A DNA stretch of 64,000 nt from Heliomicrobium gestii (GCF_009877435.1 NZ_WXEX01000003.1:124001-188000); one strand, 5' to 3'. Counted from the first letter of the stretch, positions 45,636-53,932 are shown. Notes: a model not told the origin generated them from the sequence alone. Program-made: numbers and translations.

Positions 45636-46121
45636 TTGTTGGTTATTGGAACATTTAAATGCTCATTTGAGCTGGAACAAGCCCTTGGGGAATTGGAACA
45701 TGACGGAATTTCTCGACAAAAAATACTAATCGTTCAGATGGATGCTGCCCCTAAGAATACTATTGAGTTTTTAGGCGGGCCCCGTGATTTGCATGCCAAC
45801 GCTATTGAGGTTGGTATGGCATCCGCTACCGCTAGTGCTGTGATCGGAACTGCTGTCGGATTCAGTCTTGAACTGGGGCCCATTCTTTGGGGACTGATTG
45901 CCACATTTATAGGTTTTAATGTCGGCTATTGGTTATATCTCTTTATAAAAAAGGGGCTTCACACAAAGCGTGATAACGATCTTCCGGAAGTCATAGTTAT
46001 TGTACAAACCTCAAGAGAACAGTCGGTACGATTCATTGAAACAATGTGGAAGTATGGCGCGTTAACCGTTGGAAAAGCCTCAGAAGTTAAAAAAGATGCG
46101 GTTGCAAATGTCGACACTTAG
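45636..46121 (+). CDS. Small membrane protein with a YflT-like N-terminus
   Basis: 161 residues. The N-terminal 50 residues (FKCSFELEQALGELEHDGISRQKILIV) look like the ferredoxin-like fold of YflT/GSP17M stress proteins. Then come two Ala/Gly-rich helices (ASATASAVIGTAVGFSL, WGLIATFIGFNVGYWL) and a C-terminal regulatory-like region. The role is unknown; a stress link is only a guess. TTG start, AGGGG ahead. Its stop codon overlaps that of the convergent lipoprotein gene by three bases. Confidence 0.65.
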   Translation: MLVIGTFKCSFELEQALGELEHDGISRQKILIVQMDAAPKNTIEFLGGPRDLHANAIEVGMASATASAVIGTAVGFSLELGPILWGLIATFIGFNVGYWLYLFIKKGLHTKRDNDLPEVIVIVQTSREQSVRFIETMWKYGALTVGKASEVKKDAVANVDT

Positions 46122-46831
46122 CTTTTTGTGATCGAAATGTATTTCCAACCATTCGCCGTATGTTTCATTGTGTAAATTTTCCTGTATATCACCATGCTGT
46201 TATCCATGTTGTAAAAATCAGCGGTAATCCTTATTGAGTCATTGGATATTTGTTCTACCTTTGAAACCTTTATATTTCTTGCTCCTCCGAATCCTGCAAA
46301 AATTTTTGTGACTATTTCATTTTTTGCAGGGTCATAACCGTCAATTTTAGTAGGGTCGAATATAGTTTTTTCAAAGTACCTGTCCAGTACGTTGTGGATC
46401 GTGGGCACAGGGATGTGATATTTTCTGTCCTTTCGATCAAAAAACGCATCACCGCTGCTTGTAGATTCGTTTGGACTGTGCCTGGCGAAAAACTCCTGAT
46501 CAATCGCGTAAATGGCGAATATATATAGCTGCTCTGACGGAATACCTTCTGACTTCGTAAAGATCAGTTCGTTATTCCCGCTAAGACAGATATCGAGAGC
46601 CTCAATATATCTGGAAACAAACGGAGTGTCTATAGCGTTTACCAAGTTGGAAGCAATTCTAGCCTTACTTTGAACTGCATTATTGGGCAATGTGGTCGGT
46701 GTCTGTGTATCATTTTTAGCGGTTGGGATTGGGTTCGGGTTCGGGGATTCGATAGTTGAGATCGTACCACAGCCGCTTAATGTAAAAATCGACATTAATG
46801 CGAAGAAGAGAATGATTATAGTTTGTTTCAC
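46118..46831 (-). CDS. Lipoprotein of unknown function
   Basis: 237 residues. Signal peptide KQTIIILFFALMSIFTLSGC with lipobox LSGC, then a Pro/Thr/Asn-rich linker (SPNPNPIPTAKND) and a globular domain ending SKVEQISNDSIRITADFYN and NGWKYISI, a pattern seen in NTF2-like accessory proteins. The GTG after GGAGGC is chosen; it puts the signal peptide at the N-terminus. Family not recognised. Confidence 0.75.
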   Translation of the reverse strand: MKQTIIILFFALMSIFTLSGCGTISTIESPNPNPIPTAKNDTQTPTTLPNNAVQSKARIASNLVNAIDTPFVSRYIEALDICLSGNNELIFTKSEGIPSEQLYIFAIYAIDQEFFARHSPNESTSSGDAFFDRKDRKYHIPVPTIHNVLDRYFEKTIFDPTKIDGYDPAKNEIVTKIFAGFGGARNIKVSKVEQISNDSIRITADFYNMDNSMVIYRKIYTMKHTANGWKYISITKS

Positions 46832-47155
46832 ATTACATGCCTCCAGAGTAGCGATACAGGGAGGAAGTTCTGTAGGAATTTGTCTTTTTCCTTCCTCAAT
46901 CTCCACGTTAAAGACAATAATGTCGACAATAAAGAGCAATAGATGAAATCTGTTCTTTACAGAAAATTATGGGTTCCTCATAATGGATATAGATTTGAAG
47001 CTACAAGTTGCTTTTATGATCATGTATGCAGTTGATTTTCAATAGGATCTCCTTGAGGGACCTGCGAGCGGAAGGTACCCTGCGTTGTGTCTTAACTCGG
47101 CGATTTGACATTCCGCATCCGATAATTGTGGTCATGCGTTTTAGGGGGAGATTGA

Positions 47156-47596
47156 TTGGTTAATAAGTCAAATGTCTTCTTAGCGATCGTTATTGCTTTG
47201 ATATTAACGTCTTGTCAGAACGGAAGTTCTGGAAATGTGAACAACAAAGATGGCAATAACATTGTTACACAGCAAAAAAATTTCTATGTAAACCCATATG
47301 ATGATATTAGGGATGATGATGAAAGATTAATAAAACAAGACCGCTCCCATTCTGAGTATTGCAATGAAGAATTAAACGTGTTAAAAATTGAGTTTTTAGG
47401 TGAGGTAGAAGGTTATAGAGTATATAACGCTCCATTGAAAGGTCCTAATTCTAAGCTTAATGTACTCGCAATAAAGAACGGAAAGGCGTATAACCTTTAC
47501 AAGTTAGTACATGAAACATCTATCAGTATAGAAAAATTAAATGAGATATTGCCAAATGAGTTCCGCATAGGTGATCCCATAAACAGAGTTATCTAA
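47156..47596 (+). CDS. Small lipoprotein of unknown function
   Basis: 146 residues. Signal peptide with lipobox LTSC near residue 20, an Asn/Gly-rich spacer, then an acidic region and a compact domain (KIEFLGEVEGYRVYNAPLKG). TTG start with AGGGGGAG ahead. AT-rich and divergent from the other lipoprotein gene. It ends in a strong terminator. Family unknown. Confidence 0.7.
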   Translation: MVNKSNVFLAIVIALILTSCQNGSSGNVNNKDGNNIVTQQKNFYVNPYDDIRDDDERLIKQDRSHSEYCNEELNVLKIEFLGEVEGYRVYNAPLKGPNSKLNVLAIKNGKAYNLYKLVHETSISIEKLNEILPNEFRIGDPINRVI

Positions 47597-47619
47597 CAAT
47601 TGATGCAATTCAAGTACGA

Positions 47620-47660
47620 AGACCACCTGATCGATTAAAAATCGATCAGGTGGTCTTTTT
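47620..47660. terminator. Strong terminator after the lipoprotein gene
   Basis: 16-bp perfect stem AGACCACCTGATCGAT/ATCGATCAGGTGGTCT with loop TAAAA and TTTT tail. Confidence 0.9.
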
Positions 47661-47815
47661 ATGCAAAATTTCCCCTGAAAGACACGACCCCCACAAAACG
47701 AAGGGATAGAACGAAAGCTTTGGCATGAGAATGTTGTCCGCTTCCGGATCCGTGATTGCCGTTTTTTCGTCAACCATCCAACACCATGACCAAACGACAA
47801 CGAAAGGCGGAAGCA

Positions 47816-48613
47816 ATGAAACAAACGACTTATGCCAAAATGCTGCTGTCTACGCTGGCTATCGTTGGAACCATGATGCTGCCGGGGATCGCTCACGCTT
47901 ATTCCACTTCCTACACAGTGAAAGGCGGCGACGTTCTATGGAACATCGGAAATAAATGGGGAGTAACCGTTCAGCAGATCATGAGTCAAAACAACTTTAC
48001 CTTTGATGTAGTGTATCCCGGCCAGGTGATTCAAATCCCGATCACCCAATACACTGTTGTTTCAGGAGATACCTTTTATAAGATTTCGCAAAAAACACGT
48101 GTTCCTCTTGATCAACTGATCGCGGCGAATCTTCAGGTCAAGAATCCGGCGAACCTGCTCCCCGGTCAAGTGCTGAAAGTGCCGGTTGTGCCTCCGCCGA
48201 AGTTGTCTGCCAGCCAAACAGCCGATAATGTCATCGCTACGGCAAAAAAATATCTTGGGACCCGCTATGTTTATGGGGCAAGGCCCTGGGATACGACGGC
48301 TTTTGATTGCTCCAGTTATACGCAGTATGTCTTCGGTGTCAACAACATCCAGCTTCGCCGGGTCGCCTCTGATCAGGCCATGCAGGGAACGGCCGTTTCT
48401 CGGGATCAACTCCGCAAGGGCGATCTGCTATTCTTTTGGAATGACAGCACGAAGAACCTTCCGGGGATCGAACGAATCGGTCACGTCGGCATTTATATCG
48501 GCAATCGCGATTTTATTGAAGCGGCCGGAACAGGGGTCGGAGTCGTCATCCGGAGCATTGATAATCCCTATTACGTAAAAACGTACGTTACGGCCCGGCG
48601 CGTCATTCAGTAG
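47816..48613 (+). CDS. Secreted LysM-NlpC/P60 cell-wall hydrolase
   Basis: 265 residues. Signal peptide (AHA cleavage site near residue 28), two LysM repeats (about 30-77 and 78-128, YTVKGGDVLWNIGNKWGV and YTVVSGDTFYKISQKTRV), then an NlpC/P60 domain with catalytic Cys in FDCSSYTQYVF, His in RIGHVGIYIG and a third polar residue in NRDFIEAAG. It cuts D-glutamyl-diaminopimelate links in peptidoglycan. The ATG after GAAAGGCGG begins the signal peptide. Monocistronic, with a strong terminator. Confidence 0.94.
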   Translation: MKQTTYAKMLLSTLAIVGTMMLPGIAHAYSTSYTVKGGDVLWNIGNKWGVTVQQIMSQNNFTFDVVYPGQVIQIPITQYTVVSGDTFYKISQKTRVPLDQLIAANLQVKNPANLLPGQVLKVPVVPPPKLSASQTADNVIATAKKYLGTRYVYGARPWDTTAFDCSSYTQYVFGVNNIQLRRVASDQAMQGTAVSRDQLRKGDLLFFWNDSTKNLPGIERIGHVGIYIGNRDFIEAAGTGVGVVIRSIDNPYYVKTYVTARRVIQ

Positions 48614-48631
48614 TTTTTTTGAAGCAGCGAG

Positions 48632-48676
48632 AAAGGCCGCTATGGGCCGAGCTTGCTCGGCCCATAGCGGCCTTTT
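48632..48676 (+). terminator. Terminator of the NlpC/P60 gene
   Basis: 20-bp stem from AAAGGCCGCTATGGGCCGAG and its complement, loop CTTG, ending in TTTT. One of the strongest in the window. Confidence 0.9.
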
Positions 48677-48724
48677 ACGAAAAATGTATCGCACGATCAT
48701 GTAGCCGGTTTGGATGTTTAAGAT

Positions 48725-49054
48725 TTAAAAGAAGATCCATTTTTTCACCTGATCGCCAGGCTTTAAAATAACCATCTTGGCGCAGGTTCTGTGATACCGG
48801 CGATGGTTTAACCAGTAAACAAAGGCATCTCCTCTGTAATGGACGCCGTATTTTTCGCCATCTCGATATAACCAATAGGGATGATCAATGGCGCTGTCGT
48901 ACAACCAATCTAAAAACTCTTCCCGTAATTTTTTAATGTTTCTTCCCACCTTGGCAGGGCAAGATATATATTCTTTGTCAATGCATAGTCTCACTTCAAT
49001 GATCAATGCTCCCGCAACCTTTCTGACTGAGTTGAACCCTAATGTTGATGTCAC
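48725..49054 (-). CDS. Hypothetical protein downstream of the DUF3885-like gene
   Basis: About 109 residues if started at the GTG that follows GAAGGATG; a start at 49114 would overlap the preceding gene's remnant by about 47 bases. Rich in aromatic and basic residues near the end (WLYRDGEKYGVHYRGDAFVYWLNHRRYHRT). It sits just after the DUF3885-like coding region on the same strand, perhaps as its partner. Family not recognised. Confidence 0.5.
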   Translation of the reverse strand: MTSTLGFNSVRKVAGALIIEVRLCIDKEYISCPAKVGRNIKKLREEFLDWLYDSAIDHPYWLYRDGEKYGVHYRGDAFVYWLNHRRYHRTCAKMVILKPGDQVKKWIFF

Positions 49055-49067
49055 AACAGGGCATCCT

Positions 49068-49558
49068 TCACCGTAAAGACGGCAAAAATTGCTTTTCAAT
49101 CCACTCGCGATCATAATCTAAAACCCATTCGTTATACCGTTCAAAAGCGGCCCTTAATGGATCGGCAGACATGGAAATAGCGTCAAGTCCGCGTCAACAC
49201 TATCTTCAGGATTGAAGTCAGGATGCGCTACGGTACGACAAGATAGTCTTTTTAGCAATTGTCGGTTTTTCAAGTAACGCTGAAAGAAATTTAGTTTTTT
49301 TCGCTTATTAGGTAAAGTCCTTCTATATTCTGAGTTAATTAATATTAATATTAGATCATCAGTTGGCGCGTGCAATTCTTTAAACAACTGAATGGAGCGA
49401 GCATAGGCGCCTTGCAAATATATTTTTAAATCATCTCCCTCATACGTATCGTCTCCGACCTCAAATCGAATCCGATAAAGGGAACGATCGAAGTAATATT
49501 GAAAGAAATCGAACGTAGGAAAGTGGTTAGACAGGTATTCGTCTAAGCGATTGCCCAT
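49068..49558 (-). pseudogene. DUF3885-like gene split by a frameshift
   Basis: The first 134 codons read FDFFQYYFDRSLYRIRFEVG and on to DSVDADL, then leave frame. In the next frame the sequence continues DAISMSADPLRAAFERYNEW and then VLDYDREWIEKQF, which matches how DUF3885 proteins end as I remember them, and stops at 49068. One base is missing near 49184-49187. Function of the family is unknown. It could be a true pseudogene, a programmed shift or a sequencing error. Confidence 0.65.
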
Positions 49559-49829
49559 ATTATCTCTCCTTTTTCCATAGCACTCACTTGTAAATAAAGC
49601 GAAATCCCTCTTTTACGATATAGATTCGAATTTTCTATCTTCGTCCCATTGAATTTAGAGGTTCCCAGGATTTTTCATTTCTAATCATATTATGGATCTT
49701 TGGCTGTGGTCAATCATTTTTCCTATCAGGTGATTTGCATAATTAGTTAATACTACCATTGCGCGGGTTGTTCAAAAGTTATACAATATGTTTAGGATAT
49801 TTCTAAGGGGAGAAGTGGGGCTGTTTTAA
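49559..49829. other. AT-rich gap with a candidate spoVG promoter
   Basis: 270 bases between divergent genes. The only element found is TTGCGC, 17-base spacer, TACAAT at 49759-49787, pointing at the SpoVG-like gene and about 40 bases ahead of it. No reading frame is supported. Confidence 0.45.
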
Positions 49830-50111
49830 ACGGTTATCACGGACGTAAGCCTAAACAGAATCAACCTCAATGGACCTGTTAAAGCATTGGTGTCGGTAAC
49901 CTTTGATGATGCATTTGCTGTTCATGAGATTAAAGTGGTTGAAGGAAAAAAGGGTTTATTTATTGCCATGCCGAGCCAGGTATCACCGGAGGGGATTTAT
50001 CAAGATATTGTGCATCCCATTTCGCAAGAGGCGCGGGATAGTCTGTCCAAAGCCGTATTTGATGCCTTTCATTTATTTATCATCGAATCCAAGGGCAACA
50101 AGGAATGCTAG
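49830..50111 (+). CDS. spoVG: SpoVG-like protein with non-standard start (ACG)
   Basis: 93 residues if read from the ACG. SpoVG is a small RNA/DNA-binding regulator active in sporulation and septation. Conserved core: ITDVSLNRIN, then VTFDDAFAVHEIKVVEGKKG, LFIAMPSQVSPEGIYQDIVHPIS and the C-terminal helix. The in-frame homology extends to VITDV, exactly where families start with M-x-(I/V)-T-D-V, but the codon there is ACG and a stop codon precedes it. The next ordinary start codons (TTG, GTG at 49887-49892) would delete the first strand. Either ACG is used, or the copy is inactive. Confidence 0.7.
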   Translation, partial: TVITDVSLNRINLNGPVKALVSVTFDDAFAVHEIKVVEGKKGLFIAMPSQVSPEGIYQDIVHPISQEARDSLSKAVFDAFHLFIIESKGNKEC

Positions 50112-50199
50112 GGCTCTGCCTACCTTGAAAAAAGATTCCTCCACCAAAATGGGTCATTCATCTCTTCCCGACTGCTTGTTCAATCAGGGTAGAAAATCA

Positions 50200-50250
50200 G
50201 AGCGACACGTTGTGATGCATTGAGCGCAGCGTAGTCGCTTTTTTATTTGT
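50200..50250 (+). terminator. Possible terminator after the SpoVG-like gene
   Basis: AGCGAC pairs with GTCGCT across a loop of about 30 bases and is followed by TTTTTTATTT. The stem is short, so strength is doubtful. Confidence 0.45.
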
Positions 50251-50419
50251 GAGGGAGACACCACCGGGATTCGCTTAAGTCACCAAGAAAGTCCTATCTT
50301 TGTGCTGTATTACGCATAGGATTCTCTTCTGCCGGTACGAAATGTTCAAAAACCATGTCCCTTTCCTACATGGGTACATGGTTTGCGAGACGAAATTGAT
50401 CGCGAGGGAGAGAACGCGA

Positions 50420-51744
50420 ATGCATGATACACAAGGAACCTACCGCCAGTCTGCCAGCGCCTCCGACTGGTTTAATTATGCCAGCCGTTACGTAGGTTGC
50501 AACCATCAGATCCATTGCCTATTGCAGTTTGAGCGGCATCTTGATGAAGGGCTCCTGCGCCAAGCTGCGCGGTCGCTGGTCGAGGCTGAACCGGTGCTCG
50601 GTTGTCGCTTCGTCGAGGATTTTCGAGGTCCCTACTGGGAGCAGCGCGATGATTTGGATGAGATCGAGTTCTGCGCCGTTGAAGAGACGCGTCATGTCGA
50701 ACGGTCGCTCCATGCCTATGTCAACCGGCCAGTTGACTCCTACCGGGATCCGCAGTTGCAGATGCGGATTTTTCGCACCCCCTCAGAGGATCTGTTGTGC
50801 ATAAAAATGACCATGCCAGCAGCGACGCCGGCGGGCTGAAACACTGTCTCGGTCTGCTCGCGTCTATGTACAGTCGCCTCTGCGCCGAGCCTGCCACCCC
50901 GATTACGAGCAGGGCAGGAGGGAGGCGCGATGGCAGCCAGGTGATCGAGCGACTCCGAATCGAAGACGTGAGAACCGCCTGGGACGGCGGAAGCGGCGAG
51001 AAGGCGGCGCGTTCGGTGCCCTTTCCTTTTTTGGAGCTTCCCTGCCTGCAACCGGATTTCGCGATAGAACGGCTGGAACCGGAGAGCTATGCCAGACTTG
51101 TCGCCTATGCCCGCCGAAGGGACGTGACCATGAATGATATTCTCTTGACGGCCTTTTACCGCGCCCTTTTGCTTGGAGCAAATCCGCGCCTGGCACAGCC
51201 TGCGTTGTTGACGGAACACGTTCCGGTTCAGGTTACCGTCGATCTCCGCCGCTACTTGCCCGGAAGACGCGCTGAGTCGATCTGCAACCTTTCCGGCATA
51301 GTCACACCATTGATTAAGCCTGTGCTTGATGAACCTTTTGAGGGCACATTGTCGAGAGTATCGGCGGCAATGAAAAAACACAAGGCCCATAGTCCCGGAT
51401 TCAAAACGACCCTGCTCCTGGAACTCTATTCCCGGATCGGCTACAGCGCTTTTCTCGATTGGCTTGTCGGGAATTGGCGGCAGTCAATGAAGCACCGATC
51501 ATCTCCGCCCCTGTTTTCCAATATCGGTATGATCAGTGAGGGCAAAATCGCCTTCGGCCCTTGCTTGGCCATCGACGGGTACATGATCGGACCGGCTATG
51601 CAGGCGCCGTCCTCCCTGATCGCCATCAGCACCTACAATCAACGACTCACCCTCGCCATGGCCTTCTATAAGCCGGCTGTGCCCGTGAGCAAGGTAACGG
51701 CGTTTCTGAAATGTATGATCCGAGAGATGCATACCTGTATTTGA
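50420..51744 (+). pseudogene. Condensation-domain protein, frameshifted in its active site
   Basis: Intact it would be about 441 residues and resemble NRPS-type condensation or acyltransferase proteins. The first frame runs MHDTQGTYRQSASASDWFNY and on to DLLCIKM, then fails. The second frame continues HASSDAGGLKHCLGLLASMY, so the HHxxxDG-like catalytic motif is split at the break. One base appears to be missing near 50810. Downstream (LTEHVPVQVTVDLRRYLPGR, then NLSGIVTPL and FSNIGMI) is typical of the family. ATG with GAGGGAGAG ahead. No NRPS genes are nearby. Confidence 0.75.
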
Positions 51745-51768
51745 AAACATGGGAGGAAAGAATCCCAG

Positions 51769-51812
51769 GCAGTTCAGCCTCTGCGGTTGGACTGCCCTAT
51801 CTTTTTTTTAGG
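51769..51812. terminator. Terminator after the condensation gene
   Basis: GGCAGTTCAGCC pairs with GGTTGGACTGCC (two G-U pairs) around a 5-base loop, followed after a few bases by a long T run. Confidence 0.75.
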
Positions 51813-51957
51813 ACCATTGACCATGACGAAAGTCCTAAATTTTTCGTAAAATATAGGACAAAAGCCTCTTGAAAAGCAGGGAAATGAGAACATTCGTCGA
51901 AAAGTGTAATTAATTGTAAGAGGTGTATTGTCAGCGAAAATGAAGGCAGGTGTGTGG

Positions 51958-52140
51958 ATGTTCGACTTCAAGGAACAGGGGAAACGTTGTGTTCACGAAC
52001 TCGTGGAAAAAATACAGTTAACAGAGACAGGTTCCGAGGCGCGACACCTTCTCGAAGTTGAGGGGCAAAACTACACGGTGGGAGATTTTTTGGAAGCAAT
52101 GAATGCCTTTTATGGTTACGGAAGCGAGAAGATTCAATGA
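51958..52140 (+). CDS. Small acidic protein, paralog A
   Basis: 60 residues: MFDFKEQGKRCVHELVEKIQ, then LTETGSEARHLLEVEGQNYT and VGDFLEAMNAFYGYGSEK. No membrane segment. The 62-residue gene at 52598 shares the pattern L-EK-(5)-TG-E-R-LLE-EG--YTV-DFLE-MN, so the two are paralogs. GGCAGGTG lies ahead of the ATG. Its stop overlaps the start of the MinE-like gene (ATGA), so the two are translationally coupled. I do not recognise a known family. Confidence 0.7.
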   Translation: MFDFKEQGKRCVHELVEKIQLTETGSEARHLLEVEGQNYTVGDFLEAMNAFYGYGSEKIQ

Positions 52141-52382
52141 GCAATTTTTTCAAAAGCACTGATTTGTCCAGTGACTCGAATCAATTAATTCTTGTAATCG
52201 ACGATAAAGATGCGGAAGTGACTCCCCAATTCGTCAAGGCCTTAAGTCAGGACATGGTAGACACCATCGCCAAGCACATCGAAATCGACCGTTCAAAGGT
52301 TAAGATCAATTTGAGCGCCGAAAAGAATATAAAAAAGATCGTTATCTACATCCCTATAGTGAATATTCCTCGTGGGAGATAA
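52137..52382 (+). CDS. MinE-like small protein
   Basis: 81 residues. The segment SQDMVDTIAKHIEIDRSKVK followed by INLSAEKNIKKIVIYIPI resembles the topological-specificity domain of MinE (helix, then strand pair carrying IDP/IDR-V-V-L). MinE normally drives MinD off the membrane in division-site selection, but no minC or minD is in the window and the N-terminus lacks a clear MinD-binding motif. Overlaps the preceding small gene by 4 bases and is followed by a strong terminator. The call rests on pattern only. Confidence 0.5.
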   Translation: MSNFFKSTDLSSDSNQLILVIDDKDAEVTPQFVKALSQDMVDTIAKHIEIDRSKVKINLSAEKNIKKIVIYIPIVNIPRGR

Positions 52383-52437
52383 AAATTATTCATGGAGACA
52401 CTCCTATAAGGGAATAACGGTGAGTTTCCGCTGAAGC

Positions 52438-52482
52438 GACACGCGATGATGGGTACATGCATCGCGTGTCGTTTTTTTTTTC
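52438..52482 (+). terminator. Terminator of the MinE-like pair
   Basis: Perfect 12-bp stem CGACACGCGATG/CATCGCGTGTCG, 11-base loop, followed by ten T bases. Confidence 0.9.
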
Positions 52483-52597
52483 CGTTGAGGTGTTTAACTC
52501 TCGATAAGGAGGTTTGTCTCTGATATGTACTAAAAATCACAAGAACGAATTATAGTTGAGCAAAGATATAGAATCGGATTGAAAGCAGGTGATACAG

Positions 52598-52786
52598 GTG
52601 CCTTTAGAAGTAAAGCAAAATCAAGACGCTATGCGTGTATTGTTCGAAAAATTATGTATGATCGGTACCGGTGGAGAAACACGTCTTTTGCTTGAACTTG
52701 AGGGCAAGAAGTATACAGTCGATGATTTCCTGGAGAACATGAATGTCGATTATGAAAGAACAGGAAACCCATCAGGACAATCTTGA
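52598..52786 (+). CDS. Small acidic protein, paralog B
   Basis: 62 residues: VPLEVKQNQDAMRVLFEKLC, then MIGTGGETRLLLELEGKKYT and VDDFLENMNVDYERTGN. Paralog of the gene at 51958. Start uncertain between two GTG codons 9 bases apart; the second follows AGGTGA by 5 bases. It is followed by the hemerythrin genes in the same orientation. A separate AAGGAGG at 52507 leads only to a two-codon frame (ATG TAC TAA). Confidence 0.65.
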   Translation: MPLEVKQNQDAMRVLFEKLCMIGTGGETRLLLELEGKKYTVDDFLENMNVDYERTGNPSGQS

Positions 52787-52931
52787 AGAGAACCTTGTTC
52801 GTAAACCTAGCAGGTCGACTTGTTGATAGATGGCGTTTCGAGAAACTGGCAACAAGTTCCTGAATCAAGGTGCTGTTCATGCCCAAAGGATGATCATCAT
52901 TGTCGAACAAGCCCTGACAGGAGGTAATCTT

Positions 52932-53339
52932 ATGTCCTTTCTTGAGTGGGATCCGAAATACAGTGTGAACGTTCCCCAGTTGGATAAAGAACATCAGACA
53001 TTACTGGTAATGGTGAACGAATTACATAGCGCGATGAAGATTGGAAAAGGCAAAGAGATCACAGAGAAACTGATCAATCAGTGTGTAAATTATGCACAAC
53101 AACATTTTCAAAACGAAGAAAAGTTCATGCTGCAATGTAAATATGCGGATTTTGATGAGCATAAAAAGCAACACCAATTATTTGTTGAGAGAGTAACCGA
53201 ATTAAAGAAAGAGTTAACGAAAAATAACTTCGTCCTGTCTTCGAGTATGCTTCAATTCTTGAAGAGTTGGTTTATCAACCATGTTGTCATGGTGGATAAA
53301 AAATACTCGGTGACAATTAATGGATGCAAGATATCATAA
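52932..53339 (+). CDS. Bacteriohemerythrin (first of two)
   Basis: 135 residues, the usual single-domain length. Diiron ligand pattern: KEHQTLL, HFQNEEKFM, EHKKQHQLF and NHVVMVDKKY. Hemerythrins bind oxygen and, in anaerobes, may protect against it or signal it. ATG with AGGAGGT 8 bases before; upstream in-frame ATGs lack such a site. Followed by a paralog of equal length. Confidence 0.93.
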   Translation: MSFLEWDPKYSVNVPQLDKEHQTLLVMVNELHSAMKIGKGKEITEKLINQCVNYAQQHFQNEEKFMLQCKYADFDEHKKQHQLFVERVTELKKELTKNNFVLSSSMLQFLKSWFINHVVMVDKKYSVTINGCKIS

Positions 53340-53447
53340 TGTTACGAAAGAATCGGAAATAAGTTTCTAGTCAAGATGGATGCAGGATTTACAATCATTG
53401 GAATTATACAAACATGGACGTCAAAAAAACAAAGGAGGATGCGCATC

Positions 53448-53855
53448 ATGGCCTTTTTTTCATGGGATACAAAGTACAGTGTAAATGTTCCCGATCTTGA
53501 CAAGGAGCACAAGATCTTATTAGAAATGTTGAATGAACTTCATGACGCCATGAAGCAAGGGAAGGGCAAGGAGAATATTGAGCGATTAGTCAATAATTCC
53601 GCCTCCTACGCGAAATCTCACCTGTCACATGAAGAAAGGCTCATGGAACAATGCGGTTATCCCGGATTCCAGGAACATAAAAAGCAGCATGAATTCTTCG
53701 TCCAAAAAGTCAACGAATTCAAGAATGATGTGAATCAAAATAATTACAAGCTATCTTCAGAATTATTGAAATTCTTGAAAGATTGGTTTGTCAACCACAT
53801 CACGATGGTCGATTCCAAATACTCTACATCAATCAACAATTGCAAGGTGAAGTAG
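53448..53855 (+). CDS. Bacteriohemerythrin (second of two)
   Basis: 135 residues, paralogous to the preceding gene across the whole length (WDTKYSVNVPDLDKEHKILL, then HLSHEERLM, EHKKQHEFF and NHITMVDSKYS). All iron ligands are retained. ATG with AAAGGAGG 9 bases before. Very probably a tandem duplication; a terminator follows. Confidence 0.93.
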   Translation: MAFFSWDTKYSVNVPDLDKEHKILLEMLNELHDAMKQGKGKENIERLVNNSASYAKSHLSHEERLMEQCGYPGFQEHKKQHEFFVQKVNEFKNDVNQNNYKLSSELLKFLKDWFVNHITMVDSKYSTSINNCKVK

Positions 53856-53881
53856 TACCTGACTAACTATAAAATCGAAAG

Positions 53882-53932
53882 GAAACACCGCCTTCACTCC
53901 ATAAGATGATGAAAGCGGTGTTTCTCTTTTCA
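53882..53932. terminator. Terminator after the hemerythrin pair
   Basis: GAAACACCGC-cTTCA pairs with TGAAa-GCGGTGTTTC, followed by TCTTTT. Confidence 0.75.

Noticed and set aside
52505-52532. Ribosome-binding site followed by ATG TAC TAA
   Set aside because: A two-codon frame cannot be called a gene; it may be a remnant of a deleted start region.
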